NCBI GenBank assembly: GCA_003246035.1
Contig: QKBP01000112.1
Location: 1-26,059, forward strand
Direction: 5' to 3'
From: Desulfuromonadaceae bacterium
Lineage (GTDB): Bacteria; Desulfobacterota; Desulfuromonadia; Desulfuromonadales; SZUA-401
DNA length: 26,059 nucleotides
The notes beneath the pieces are model-generated. The model was not told where the DNA came from, did no database searches, and was given only the letters and a program-made list of their open reading frames with translations. Positions 18,026 through 24,930 of the stretch are shown in pieces. Made by a program: the position numbers and the translations under genes. Positions within the stretch are counted from its first letter, which is position 1. The number at the start of each line of letters is the position of its first letter.

Positions 18026-19102
18026 ATGGCGCAACAACAGCACCCGATCGGGGGGGGAGCCCAGGAGCGCTGGGCCCGTTCGATGCTCATCGTGACCGGA
18101 CTGGTGGTGACGGTTGCGGGGATGCGCGCAATCGATACCCTGCTGGTCCCTTTTTTGCTGGCGATCTTCTGCGCGGTGATCTGTGCCCCCGGTCTATTCT
18201 GGCTGATGCGTCGCGGGATTCCCAAGGTCCTGGCCGTCGTGCTGGTCGTTGCCGGCCTGGTGCTCATTCTGCTCGCCTTTTCAACCGTGCTCGGAAGCTC
18301 TGTGGACGGTTTTTACAAGGCCCTTCCCGAATATCAGGCGCGCCTGCGTCAAGAGGCCGCAGGCGCCGTAGTCTGGCTGCAGGGTCACGGGATCGAGATC
18401 AGCGAGCAAGGCGTCCGGGAGCTGATCGACCCCGGTGCCGCCATGCGGCTTGCTGCCCGCATGCTCTCGGGGCTCGGGGGCGTCCTGACCAACTCCTTCC
18501 TGATTGTGATCAGCATGATTTTTATCCTGCTCGAGGCCTCCACGTTCAAGGCCAAGCTGCAACAGGCCTTCGGGGATGTGCACGAGCCCCTGCAGCAGTT
18601 TCAGCGTTTCGCCGAAGGGGTCAAGCGTTACATGTTGATCAAGGCGCTGGTGAGCTTCGGGACGGGGATGGTCGTGACGCTCTGGCTCGTTCTGCTCGGG
18701 GTCGATTTCCCCGTACTGTGGGGACTGCTGGCGTTTGTCCTCAACTTTGTACCAAACATCGGTTCGATCATCGCCGCGATGCCGGCCATCCTGATTGCGT
18801 TTCTTCAGCTTGGCACGGGGAGTGCCATGCTGGTCGCCGGGGGATATCTGGCCGTTAACCTGATCGCCGGCAACGTGGTTGAGCCGCGCTACATGGGGAG
18901 AGGGGTCGGCCTTTCGACTCTGGTGGTTTTCATCTCACTGGTGTTCTGGGGCTGGGTGTTCGGCCCGGTCGGCATGGTGCTTTCGGTACCGCTGACCATG
19001 ACGGTCAAGCTGGCCCTGGAGAGCAACGAAGGCGGGCGCTGGCTGGCTGTACTGCTCGGGCCCGAACCGCCGGAGGCGCAGGAAGCGGAAGAGTCACCCT
19101 GA
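18026..19102 (+). CDS. AI-2E family (PerM-like) membrane permease
   Basis: A 358-residue polytopic protein of the AI-2E/PerM family. Characterised members export autoinducer-2, exchange sodium for protons, or have other cargo, so the substrate is undetermined. The family signature is the block VLNFVPNIGSIIAAMPAILI, then the GNVVEPRYMGRGVGLSTLVV segment and FWGWVFGPVGMVLSVPL in the last third. About seven hydrophobic segments are visible. AGGAG at 18015-18019 is six bases from the ATG at 18026 and only one from the ATG at 18020, so 18026 is preferred. It is followed 16 bases later by the receiver-PilZ gene. Confidence 0.88.
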   Translation: MAQQQHPIGGGAQERWARSMLIVTGLVVTVAGMRAIDTLLVPFLLAIFCAVICAPGLFWLMRRGIPKVLAVVLVVAGLVLILLAFSTVLGSSVDGFYKALPEYQARLRQEAAGAVVWLQGHGIEISEQGVRELIDPGAAMRLAARMLSGLGGVLTNSFLIVISMIFILLEASTFKAKLQQAFGDVHEPLQQFQRFAEGVKRYMLIKALVSFGTGMVVTLWLVLLGVDFPVLWGLLAFVLNFVPNIGSIIAAMPAILIAFLQLGTGSAMLVAGGYLAVNLIAGNVVEPRYMGRGVGLSTLVVFISLVFWGWVFGPVGMVLSVPLTMTVKLALESNEGGRWLAVLLGPEPPEAQEAEESP

Positions 19103-19118
19103 GCGGATAGGAGGTCCC

Positions 19119-19835
19119 GTGGTCAAACGCAAGACGATCCTGCTCGTCGATGACGTGCGGTTGTTACTTGAAGTCGGCAAATCCTACCTGAATCGTGAAG
19201 ACTGCCAGGTCGTGGTTGCCCAGAACGGCAAGGAGGCACTCAAGACGGCTCTCGCGATCCGCCCTGATCTGGTGATCATGGTTGCCGACATGCCCGGAAT
19301 GGATGGCGTCGCGTGCTGTCGAGCTCTCAAGCAGGAGGAACGGTTGAGGGAAGTTCCCGTGGTCCTGATCGCCGGCAGCGATCCCGGCAGCGTGGCGCGT
19401 TGCGCCGAGGCGGGGTGCGACGGGGTAGTTCGCCGGCCCGTCAGCAAGCGAAAGCTGCTCGACGCGGTGAGACGTCACCTACAGATAGTCGGGCGGAGCA
19501 AGCCGCGTGTTCCGGCCTGTCTGTTGATCCGCTACGGCGTCGAGAACCAGCTCGAACTGCACGATTACAGCATTAACCTCAGCCACGGTGGCTTGTTCAT
19601 CGAGACCGACAAGATCCTTCCGGTGGAGACCCCCCTGACTCTCGAGTTCATTATCCCGGGGAGCACGGAGCCGCTTCTGTGCAAGGGGCGCGTGGCCTGG
19701 GTCAACCAGGCCGGGGATGCCGGACCGAACCGTGCGCTGCCAAGCGGCGTCGGAGTCGAGTTCTTCGATCTAGGGCACGATGATGTGGCGCGCCTGAAGG
19801 ATTTTCTCCATGAAGAGGGAAAGAGGGGGGCGTAA
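19119..19835 (+). CDS. degenerate receiver domain fused to PilZ domain
   Basis: A 238-residue cytoplasmic protein with a CheY-like domain (1-120) and a PilZ domain (about 124-235). The receiver keeps the acidic pair D11/D12 but the phosphoacceptor position is valine (V55, in LVIMVADMPGMDG), the conserved Thr/Ser is alanine (A85) and the conserved lysine is arginine (R106, in VRRPV). It should therefore not be phosphorylated in the usual way. The PilZ part keeps both cyclic-di-GMP motifs: R126-x3-R130 and N153-x-S155-x-x-G158 (NLSHGG). So it is likely a cyclic-di-GMP-responsive protein in which the receiver fold serves for binding partners. AGGAGG at 19109-19114 supports the GTG start. Confidence 0.9.
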   Translation: MVKRKTILLVDDVRLLLEVGKSYLNREDCQVVVAQNGKEALKTALAIRPDLVIMVADMPGMDGVACCRALKQEERLREVPVVLIAGSDPGSVARCAEAGCDGVVRRPVSKRKLLDAVRRHLQIVGRSKPRVPACLLIRYGVENQLELHDYSINLSHGGLFIETDKILPVETPLTLEFIIPGSTEPLLCKGRVAWVNQAGDAGPNRALPSGVGVEFFDLGHDDVARLKDFLHEEGKRGA

Positions 19836-19857
19836 GCCCAGGGTGCTCCCGACGAAA

Positions 19858-19900
19858 CATCAAGGCCCTCCGCGGTTCGCGGAGGGCCTTGATGCGTTTT
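19858..19900 (+). terminator. terminator between convergent receiver-PilZ and mcp genes
   Basis: A perfect 17-base-pair stem (19858-19874 with 19878-19894) around a GTT loop, followed on the plus strand by CGTTTT. The symmetric stem may also help end the minus-strand receptor transcript, whose stop codon is at 19899-19901. The stem lies 22 bases after the receiver-PilZ stop. Confidence 0.88.
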
Positions 19901-21653
19901 AGAAGTTCTCAAAGTCGCTGTCCGAAGGTTCGGGGCTTGGAAGCTTAGGCTGGACCTTCAACGGCTTGGCTTGCACCGGGCGTGATGCCCTGGCCGGGGG
20001 GGAGAGCGCGGGGCGCGACGCCGTATGGGCGATTCCGGTCTGGAAAAAAGCAACCATATCCTCGAGATGGCGCGACTGGGAGTTGAGTTCCTCGGCGGTC
20101 GACGCCATCTCCTCGGCCGCCGACGCGTTCTGCTGGATCACGGAGTCGAGCTGCTGGATAGCGTGGCTCATCTGAGCCGCTCCGGCATCCTGCTCGCGGC
20201 TGGCCGCCGCGATCTCCTGAACCAGTTCTGCTGTCTTCTGGATGTCGGGAACGATGCTTTCAAAGAGCCGCCCGGCTTGCTCGGCGACCTCGATACTGCC
20301 GGCGGAAAGCTCATTGATCTCGCCCGCAGCGAGTTGGCTGCGTTCCGCAAGTTTGCGCACTTCGGAGGCGACGACCGCAAAGCCTTTGCCCTGCTCTCCG
20401 GCACGGGCGGCTTCGATGGCGGCGTTCAGGGCCAGCAGGTTGGTCTGGCGGGCGATCTCCTCGATGATGAGAATTTTACTCGCGATCTCGTTCATGGCGC
20501 CAACCGTACGGACCACGGCTTCACCGCCGAGGCGGGCATTGTCGGCCGCCTGATTGGCGATCTTCTCCGTGGCCAGGGCGTTTTCGGAGTTCTGGCGGAT
20601 GTTGGCGGTCATCTCCTGAATAGTCGCAGCGGTCTCTTCGACGGAGCTGGCCTGCTCGCTCGCTCCCTGGGAGAGGTGCTCTGATGAGGCGCTGAGAGCC
20701 TGACTGCCGGAGATTACGTTTTCGACAGCGGACTGGGTTTCCTGTACGACCTCGCGCAACTTGTGGGTCATGCGCGACAGCGACGCCATCAGCTCATCGC
20801 CATCTGAACGTTTGGCAACCGAGACGTTGAGGTTGCCACCGGCCATCTCCTTGGCGAGGTTGACGACCGAACGTTGCGAGGCGACCATGGTCTCCATGGC
20901 AGCGACCAGCTTGCCGGCTTCGTCGTTGCCGTGTCGGCCGAAATCGATGCGCGTATCCCCGACGGCCAGTTTTTCAGCGGCGACGAGGGCCGAGTTCAAC
21001 GGCATGGTGATGGAGCGCGACACCCGCCAGACCATGATTCCGAGAACCAGCAGCAGGACGAGGCTGATGGCGACGAAGCCGATGAGCTGTTCCTGAAAGG
21101 ATGCGGCGACGTCGTCAAGGTAAATCCCAGAGCCGATGATCCACCCCCAGGGGGCAAAACCCTTGACATAAGAGATCTTCGGAACCGGCTCGTTGAACCC
21201 CGGCTTGGGCCACAGGTAGTCGACGAAGCCGGCACCTTCCTTGCGGACCATGTTGGCAAACTCAACGAACAGGTGCTTACCGTTGGGGTCCTTGAAGCCG
21301 CTCAAGTCCTGGCCGTCAAGCTCAGGCTTGAAGGGGTGCATGACCATCACCGGGCCCATGTCGTTGATCCAGAAGTAATCGTTGGTCTCGTAGCGCATGG
21401 CCTTGAGGGCATTCATGGCCTGTTGCTTGGCCTCTCCCTCGTCCAGTTCCCCCTTTTGATAGAGGTCGTGGAAGTACTCCACCGTCGAGGTCGCCGTTTC
21501 GACCACGTGCCGCGTCTTGGTGTAGCGGTCCTCGAGCATGGTCTCGCGGTGCTTGTACAGGGAAAGGGTTGCGTCGAGAAGCAAGACGGCAAACGCGAGT
21601 GCCGCAATCAGTACCAGCTTGCGCTTGACCGTCACGTTGGTGAGGTCGAACAT
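19899..21653 (-). CDS. Cache-domain methyl-accepting chemotaxis protein with C-terminal docking pentapeptide
   Basis: A 584-residue membrane receptor. Membrane segments at about residues 13-32 and 191-209 enclose a periplasmic single-Cache (sCache_2-type) sensor, shown by [33 protein letters not shown] and the [14 protein letters not shown] end. HAMP follows (about 210-262), then the signalling coiled coil with the [20 protein letters not shown] tip. A proline-rich linker of some 35 residues ends in DFENF (580-584), matching the tethering consensus of the Escherichia coli NWETF tail, which recruits CheR and CheB. AGGAGG at 21660-21665 (minus strand) supports the ATG. It likely senses a small organic ligand such as a carboxylate, judging from the family. 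Confidence 0.94.
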   Translation of the reverse strand: MFDLTNVTVKRKLVLIAALAFAVLLLDATLSLYKHRETMLEDRYTKTRHVVETATSTVEYFHDLYQKGELDEGEAKQQAMNALKAMRYETNDYFWINDMGPVMVMHPFKPELDGQDLSGFKDPNGKHLFVEFANMVRKEGAGFVDYLWPKPGFNEPVPKISYVKGFAPWGWIIGSGIYLDDVAASFQEQLIGFVAISLVLLLVLGIMVWRVSRSITMPLNSALVAAEKLAVGDTRIDFGRHGNDEAGKLVAAMETMVASQRSVVNLAKEMAGGNLNVSVAKRSDGDELMASLSRMTHKLREVVQETQSAVENVISGSQALSASSEHLSQGASEQASSVEETAATIQEMTANIRQNSENALATEKIANQAADNARLGGEAVVRTVGAMNEIASKILIIEEIARQTNLLALNAAIEAARAGEQGKGFAVVASEVRKLAERSQLAAGEINELSAGSIEVAEQAGRLFESIVPDIQKTAELVQEIAAASREQDAGAAQMSHAIQQLDSVIQQNASAAEEMASTAEELNSQSRHLEDMVAFFQTGIAHTASRPALSPPARASRPVQAKPLKVQPKLPSPEPSDSDFENF

Positions 21654-21659
21654 GGAACA

Positions 21660-21665
21660 CCTCCT
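21660..21665 (-). promoter_or_regulatory. strong ribosome binding site of the Cache receptor
   Basis: AGGAGG on the minus strand, six bases before the ATG at 21653. It lies four bases beyond the base of the inverted repeat at 21670-21719. Confidence 0.8.
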
Positions 21666-21669
21666 GCCG

Positions 21670-21719
21670 AGTCTTTGTGCGGATGCCGGAGGAGTTGTGA
21701 TCTCCGGCAGTTAAAGACT
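21670..21719 (-). promoter_or_regulatory. two-part inverted repeat in the Cache-receptor leader
   Basis: On the minus strand an outer arm AGTCTTT (21713-21719) can pair with AAAGACT (21670-21676), and inside it an eight-base helix TGCCGGAG/CTCCGGCA (21702-21709 with 21684-21691) closes a ten-base loop. The whole element ends just upstream of the receptor's ribosome site. It could be an RNA structure that tunes translation or an operator for a dimeric repressor. No T tract follows, so it is not an intrinsic terminator. I do not recognise a known riboswitch consensus in it. Confidence 0.5.
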
Positions 21720-21749
21720 GTTATTATTTCTACCCAAGACGTCCCTTGT

Positions 21750-21781
21750 GAAACAAAAAAGACCTTTAATAAAGAGGTCTT
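21750..21781 (-). terminator. minus-strand terminator-like hairpin between the small gene and the Cache receptor
   Basis: AAGACCT (21759-21765) pairs with AGGTCTT (21775-21781), extended by a G-U and an A-T pair around the loop AATAA. Reading the minus strand, the stem runs into TTTTTTGTTT. It sits about 48 bases after a first terminator and about 100 bases before the receptor start codon. Confidence 0.7.
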
Positions 21782-21828
21782 AGGTGGCAGAACAGCGTTA
21801 TTCATTTGTCGCAATGGTACAGAGTTGC

Positions 21829-21860
21829 AAAAAAAAAGGCCAGCGATTTCTGCGCTGGCC
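21829..21860 (-). terminator. intrinsic terminator of the 77-residue protein gene
   Basis: On the minus strand GGCCAGCG (21853-21860 complement) pairs with CGCTGGCC (21838-21845 complement) and is followed by nine T residues (21829-21837). It starts 31 bases after the stop codon of the small gene. Confidence 0.88.
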
Positions 21861-21890
21861 CGACAATTTTTGGCATGCAGGATGAGTTGA

Positions 21891-22124
21891 CTAATGCTTG
21901 AGGCGCTTCGACTCCCAGATGGTCGGTTCGACTTCGGCGCTGTAGCGGGCCACGAATTCGTCGTGCTCATCCTGGGAGAGGGTCAGGGTCCCTTCGGGGA
22001 GATTGATGCTGCGGGCGTTGTCTGTGATCAGGTGCTGGAACAGGTTTTCGGCATGTTGCCGGTCGGAGTGGCAATAGCGGATCAGGCGTGTCACCTTGTC
22101 GTCATCATTGGCCAAACGGGTCAT
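21891..22124 (-). CDS. hypothetical 77-residue acidic protein
   Basis: I do not recognise this family. The start ATG at 22124 is set by AGGAGG at 22131-22136 (minus strand), six bases away; upstream in-frame codons to 22202 give a basic stretch that looks non-coding. The protein begins MTRLANDDDKVTRLIRYCH and has a helical first half (SDRQHAENLFQHLITDNARS), a central LPEGTLTLSQDEHDEFVARY and ends in IWESKRLKH. It has no signal peptide or membrane segment, so it should be cytoplasmic. The good ribosome site and the terminator directly behind it argue that it is a real monocistronic gene. It is divergent from the secreted protease. Confidence 0.75.
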   Translation of the reverse strand: MTRLANDDDKVTRLIRYCHSDRQHAENLFQHLITDNARSINLPEGTLTLSQDEHDEFVARYSAEVEPTIWESKRLKH

Positions 22125-22208
22125 GATCAGCCTCCTGAGCAATCGGTTTGCACGTTTTAAAGCCATACGCTTCAAGTTTATCTGCTTCTGGAGAGCCCGC
22201 AAGGTCGC

Positions 22209-22237
22209 TTGACATGCTCCTCGCCTTCTGGATTAAT
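22209..22237 (+). promoter_or_regulatory. sigma-70-type promoter of the protease-FHA pair
   Basis: A perfect -35 box TTGACA (22209-22214), a 17-base spacer and ATTAAT (22232-22237, four of six matches to TATAAT). The predicted transcript start falls near 22244, at or just before the candidate start codons, implying a very short or absent leader. Confidence 0.6.
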
Positions 22238-22243
22238 GGCCAA

Positions 22244-23530
22244 ATGTCGAACATGAGAGATATAAAACCAAGGTCACCTCTCTGTCGAGTGGTGCTGAGT
22301 GTGGTGCTGCTTCTGATAGCGACGCCGGCATTCGCCTTCACCTCCCAGCAGCTTTTCGAACGGTACGGCGACAAGGTCGTGCAGGTGCGGATACTCGATC
22401 GCAGCAGCGGCCTCAAGGCCGGCTTCGGTTCCGGCTTCGTGGTCGCCGATAAGCTGGTGGCGACGAACTACCATGTCGTTGCCGATTTGCTGATGCGCCC
22501 CGAAGATTTTCGTGCCGAGTACCATCAGCGGGATGGCCACAGCGGTCCCCTTCAACTGGTGAGTGTCGATGTGATCAACGACCTCGCCCTTCTGGCGCCG
22601 GACGGAATCCAGGGGGAGCCGCTGGAATTGGCTCGGCGGACGCTGAAACAGGGCGAACGGGTCCACGCGCTCGGCAATCCCTTCGACCTCGGCCTGACCA
22701 TCGTTGACGGCACGTACAACGGTCTCCAGGAGAAATCGCTGTACGAGAGGATTCACTACACCGGGTCGATCAATCCGGGGATGAGTGGAGGGCCGGCGCT
22801 GGACAGCCGTGGCCGGGTTATCGGGATCAACGTGGCGACCGCCGGCAACCAGGTGAGCTTCCTCGTGCCGGTTTCGCGGCTGCAGGAACTGCTGGACGCG
22901 GGACGAGACCTTGTCGAGCCCGAGCAACAACTCCAGGAGATCCGGCGCCAGTTGTTGGAGAACCAGGATCGCTATTTCGGGGAATTGCTTGCGGCGCCTT
23001 TCGAGAGAGTGACTCTCGGGGAGTTTACACTGCCGGGCGAGCTGGCCAGTTACGTGCACTGCTGGGGGAGCTCACGCAAAGGGGAAGAGCAGCTCTACGA
23101 GGTCAGCTACCAGGCCTGCGCGACCCAGGACGAGCTTTATCTCTCGGACGAGCTTTCGACCGGGACGATTGCCTTTCGGCACGAGCTTTATCGGGCCGGT
23201 GAGCTGGATGCGTTCCGCTTCTACAACCTGCTGGAAAGGCATGCACAGCAGGTTGCGTTCGGTTTTGGTGGCGAAGAAGAGGACCTGGGTCGGTTTGCCT
23301 GCTCCACCGAACTGCTCGAGATCGAGCCGATGTCCCTCAAGGCCGTGGTGTGCCTGCGGGGCTACCAGCGCTTCGAAGGGCTGTACGACCTGTACCTGTC
23401 GGCATTCAGCGTCCATCAGTCCGAGCAGTCACTGCACACCAGCCTGTCCCTGACCGGCGTCAGCTATGCCAATGCCCGGGCCTTCCTGGCCGCCTACCTG
23501 GAGAGTCTCTCATGGCAGCCGAGTCCCTGA
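22244..23530 (+). CDS. secreted DegP-like (trypsin-fold) serine protease
   Basis: A 428-residue exported protein. After a short basic start comes a signal peptide (VVLSVVLLLIATPAFA, cut near residue 31), then a chymotrypsin-fold protease with the catalytic triad H77 (VATNYHVV), D113 (VINDLALL) and S181 (NPGMSGGP). There is no PDZ domain. Instead about 200 C-terminal residues, including YVHCWGSS and CLRGYQRFEGLYDLYL, form a domain I do not recognise, with several cysteines that could form disulfides. Starts at 22244 or 22253 are both possible and neither has a clear ribosome site. Its end overlaps the FHA-protein gene. A role in periplasmic quality control or signalling with that partner is inferred. 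Confidence 0.88.
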   Translation: MSNMRDIKPRSPLCRVVLSVVLLLIATPAFAFTSQQLFERYGDKVVQVRILDRSSGLKAGFGSGFVVADKLVATNYHVVADLLMRPEDFRAEYHQRDGHSGPLQLVSVDVINDLALLAPDGIQGEPLELARRTLKQGERVHALGNPFDLGLTIVDGTYNGLQEKSLYERIHYTGSINPGMSGGPALDSRGRVIGINVATAGNQVSFLVPVSRLQELLDAGRDLVEPEQQLQEIRRQLLENQDRYFGELLAAPFERVTLGEFTLPGELASYVHCWGSSRKGEEQLYEVSYQACATQDELYLSDELSTGTIAFRHELYRAGELDAFRFYNLLERHAQQVAFGFGGEEEDLGRFACSTELLEIEPMSLKAVVCLRGYQRFEGLYDLYLSAFSVHQSEQSLHTSLSLTGVSYANARAFLAAYLESLSWQPSP

Positions 23531-24534
23531 TGTCAGCGGTCGAGAGTCGTTCGGAGTCTCCGAGTGCGACCGGTTGGCTGGAGATCCTCGACCGGACCGG
23601 GAAGGTCGCACGGCGTTTCCCCGTCGGGATCGAGCCCGTGCGCATCGGCAGGGCCTACGACAACGATATCGTGCTGGACGACCCGTATGTCTGCCCGCAC
23701 CATGTCCGTGCCACCTGGCACGAAGGTCTGCTCAGGGTGGCCGATGAGCAGAGCGTCAATGGAGTGTTTTTCGGCAAGCAGGAAACCCGTCTGGCCGAGG
23801 ATCTGGTGGGCAATGACGGGCGTTTTCGCATCGGGCGCACGTTGATGCGTTTCAGGCGACACGACTGTCCACTCCCCGCCACCTGGGTCGATCGTCCTCT
23901 GCATGCGCCCTTGCGGCTGGTGGAGCGTCCCTGGGTGCTGGCCGGACTCTATCTTGGGGTCCTGGTCTATCAGGGGCTGGAATTCTTTTTCACCTCGACG
24001 ACGAAGATCGATCAGGTCGGACTGGTGACCGAGATGGTCGCCCTGGCAGCGGTGGTCATCGGCTGGGCCGGGTTGTGGGCATTTCCCAGTCGGCTGCTGA
24101 TGGGGCGCTGGAATTTTCTGATTCATTGCGGGATTGCTTCCTTTGCCATCGTGGCCCTTGGTGTGAGTGAAATCCTGATCGAGAACGTCGTCTACCTGCT
24201 CGACATCGACCCCGGTGCGACGGTTCTTATCCAAGGGGCGGAATGGCTGCTGCTGGCCGTCGCGCTCTATGCCCATCTCAGCTATCTGGTCGCGGCCCCC
24301 GCCGCACGCCTGATGCGCTGGGCTGGAGGAATTGCCCTTGGCCTGGCAGGGCTTGTCGGCCTGATCCAGTATCTCGAAGGCCAGGAGTTCTCTCCGCGCC
24401 CCGAGTACACCATGACGCTCAAGGCCCCCCTCTTTCGCGTTCAGGCCGGGGTCCTCCCCGAGGAGCTCTTGAGAGGACTGGATCAACTCCGGCAAGGGGC
24501 CGATGATGCGCTCAAGAAGGACGACCTGGAATAG
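23512..24534 (+). CDS. FHA-domain polytopic membrane protein
   Basis: A 340-residue protein with an N-terminal forkhead-associated domain (about 22-112): VRIGRAYDNDIVLDD (G46, R47), VCPHHVRATW (H64) and SVNGVFFG (N83). The serine that usually contacts phosphothreonine in this fold is cysteine (C61). Five hydrophobic segments follow between about 140 and 300, then a short soluble tail. GGAGA eight bases upstream supports the ATG at 23512; an ATG at 23530 that overlaps the protease stop (TGATG) is the alternative. FHA domains bind phosphothreonine peptides, so a membrane complex regulated by Ser/Thr kinases and linked to the partner protease is possible, but this is inference. Confidence 0.85.
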   Translation: MAAESLMSAVESRSESPSATGWLEILDRTGKVARRFPVGIEPVRIGRAYDNDIVLDDPYVCPHHVRATWHEGLLRVADEQSVNGVFFGKQETRLAEDLVGNDGRFRIGRTLMRFRRHDCPLPATWVDRPLHAPLRLVERPWVLAGLYLGVLVYQGLEFFFTSTTKIDQVGLVTEMVALAAVVIGWAGLWAFPSRLLMGRWNFLIHCGIASFAIVALGVSEILIENVVYLLDIDPGATVLIQGAEWLLLAVALYAHLSYLVAAPAARLMRWAGGIALGLAGLVGLIQYLEGQEFSPRPEYTMTLKAPLFRVQAGVLPEELLRGLDQLRQGADDALKKDDLE

Positions 24535-24537
24535 CGA

Positions 24538-24567
24538 TTGACATGGGTTTTCCATATATTCTATAAA
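24538..24567 (+). promoter_or_regulatory. strong sigma-70-type promoter of the selenoprotein gene
   Basis: TTGACA (24538-24543), an 18-base spacer and TATAAA (24562-24567, five of six matches). It begins four bases after the FHA-gene stop, in an AT-rich stretch. The predicted start near 24574 leaves a leader of about 20 bases, including the GGGAG ribosome site at 24585-24589. Confidence 0.8.
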
Positions 24568-24596
24568 TTGCATAAAGACCTATAGGGAGCTTGCAC

Positions 24597-24878
24597 ATGA
24601 AAATTACGCAGACAGCACATCAGGCACTTACGCAGCTGCTCGGGGAGAATCCCGGAAAGATGCTGCGGGTCGTTTTCCAGGGATTTGGCTGAGGGGGCCC
24701 CCGTTTGGGGCTGGCTCTGGATGAGCCGGGTAAGGAAGAGAGCGTCGAGATCGACGGAATCAGCGTGCTGATGGATGAGCAGGTTAAGGCTTTTGCGGCC
24801 GGGCAGGTGATCGACTATATCGATGACCAACTGCGCGGCACGGGTTTCATCGTTCAGGCGGAGAGCGGCTGTTGCTAG
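24597..24878 (+). CDS. IscA/HesB-like selenoprotein (in-frame TGA read as selenocysteine)
   Basis: Read through the TGA at 24690-24692, the frame gives a 93-residue protein: 31 residues ending VVFQGFG, selenocysteine at 32, then GGPRLGLALDEPGKEESVEI and a C terminus ending SGCC. This matches the HesB-related selenoprotein family (TIGR01911), where selenocysteine occupies the first metal-binding cysteine place of IscA/HesB and the final CC corresponds to the C-terminal cysteine pair. IscA-type proteins bind iron or iron-sulfur clusters; the exact role of the seleno branch is not established. GGGAG seven bases upstream, a strong promoter and a terminator make it an independent unit. A conventional caller would stop at residue 31 or call the antisense frame instead. 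Confidence 0.88.
24690..24729 (+). promoter_or_regulatory. selenocysteine TGA codon with candidate bacterial SECIS hairpin
   Basis: TGA at 24690-24692 is followed by a possible hairpin 24711-24729: seven pairs (one G-U) around the loop TGGAT, whose loop starts 25 bases after the TGA, within the range usual for bacterial SECIS elements. A competing helix CCCC-GTTT-GGGG (24699-24710) lies closer to the codon. Which of the two SelB would bind cannot be decided by eye. Confidence 0.6.
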
Positions 24879-24900
24879 CCGTTCCCTGTCGGAGACGTAC

Positions 24901-24930
24901 AAGGGCCGCCCTTCAGGGCGGCCCTTTTTT
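24901..24930 (+). terminator. intrinsic terminator after the selenoprotein gene
   Basis: A perfect twelve-base-pair stem (24901-24912 with 24915-24926; core GGGCCGCCC) followed by a T tract (24925-24930). It starts 22 bases after the stop codon, and the T tract touches the last codon of the convergent U32 peptidase gene. Confidence 0.92.

Noticed and set aside
20874..21890. A 338-codon plus-strand frame opposite the Cache receptor
   Set aside because: The minus-strand frame encodes a clear receptor with all domains; the plus-strand product resembles nothing and runs into terminator hairpins.
23533..24573. A 346-codon minus-strand frame opposite the FHA protein
   Set aside because: The plus-strand protein has a clear FHA domain and membrane segments; the antisense product has neither a family match nor start signals.
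24690..24692. The in-frame TGA as evidence for a pseudogene
   Set aside because: The frame stays open and family-like on both sides, the TGA falls at the metal-ligand position where relatives have Sec or Cys, and promoter and terminator are intact.
24561..24902. A 113-codon minus-strand frame opposite the selenoprotein
   Set aside because: It covers the promoter of the selenoprotein gene and lacks a ribosome site; the plus-strand frame read through TGA matches a known family.
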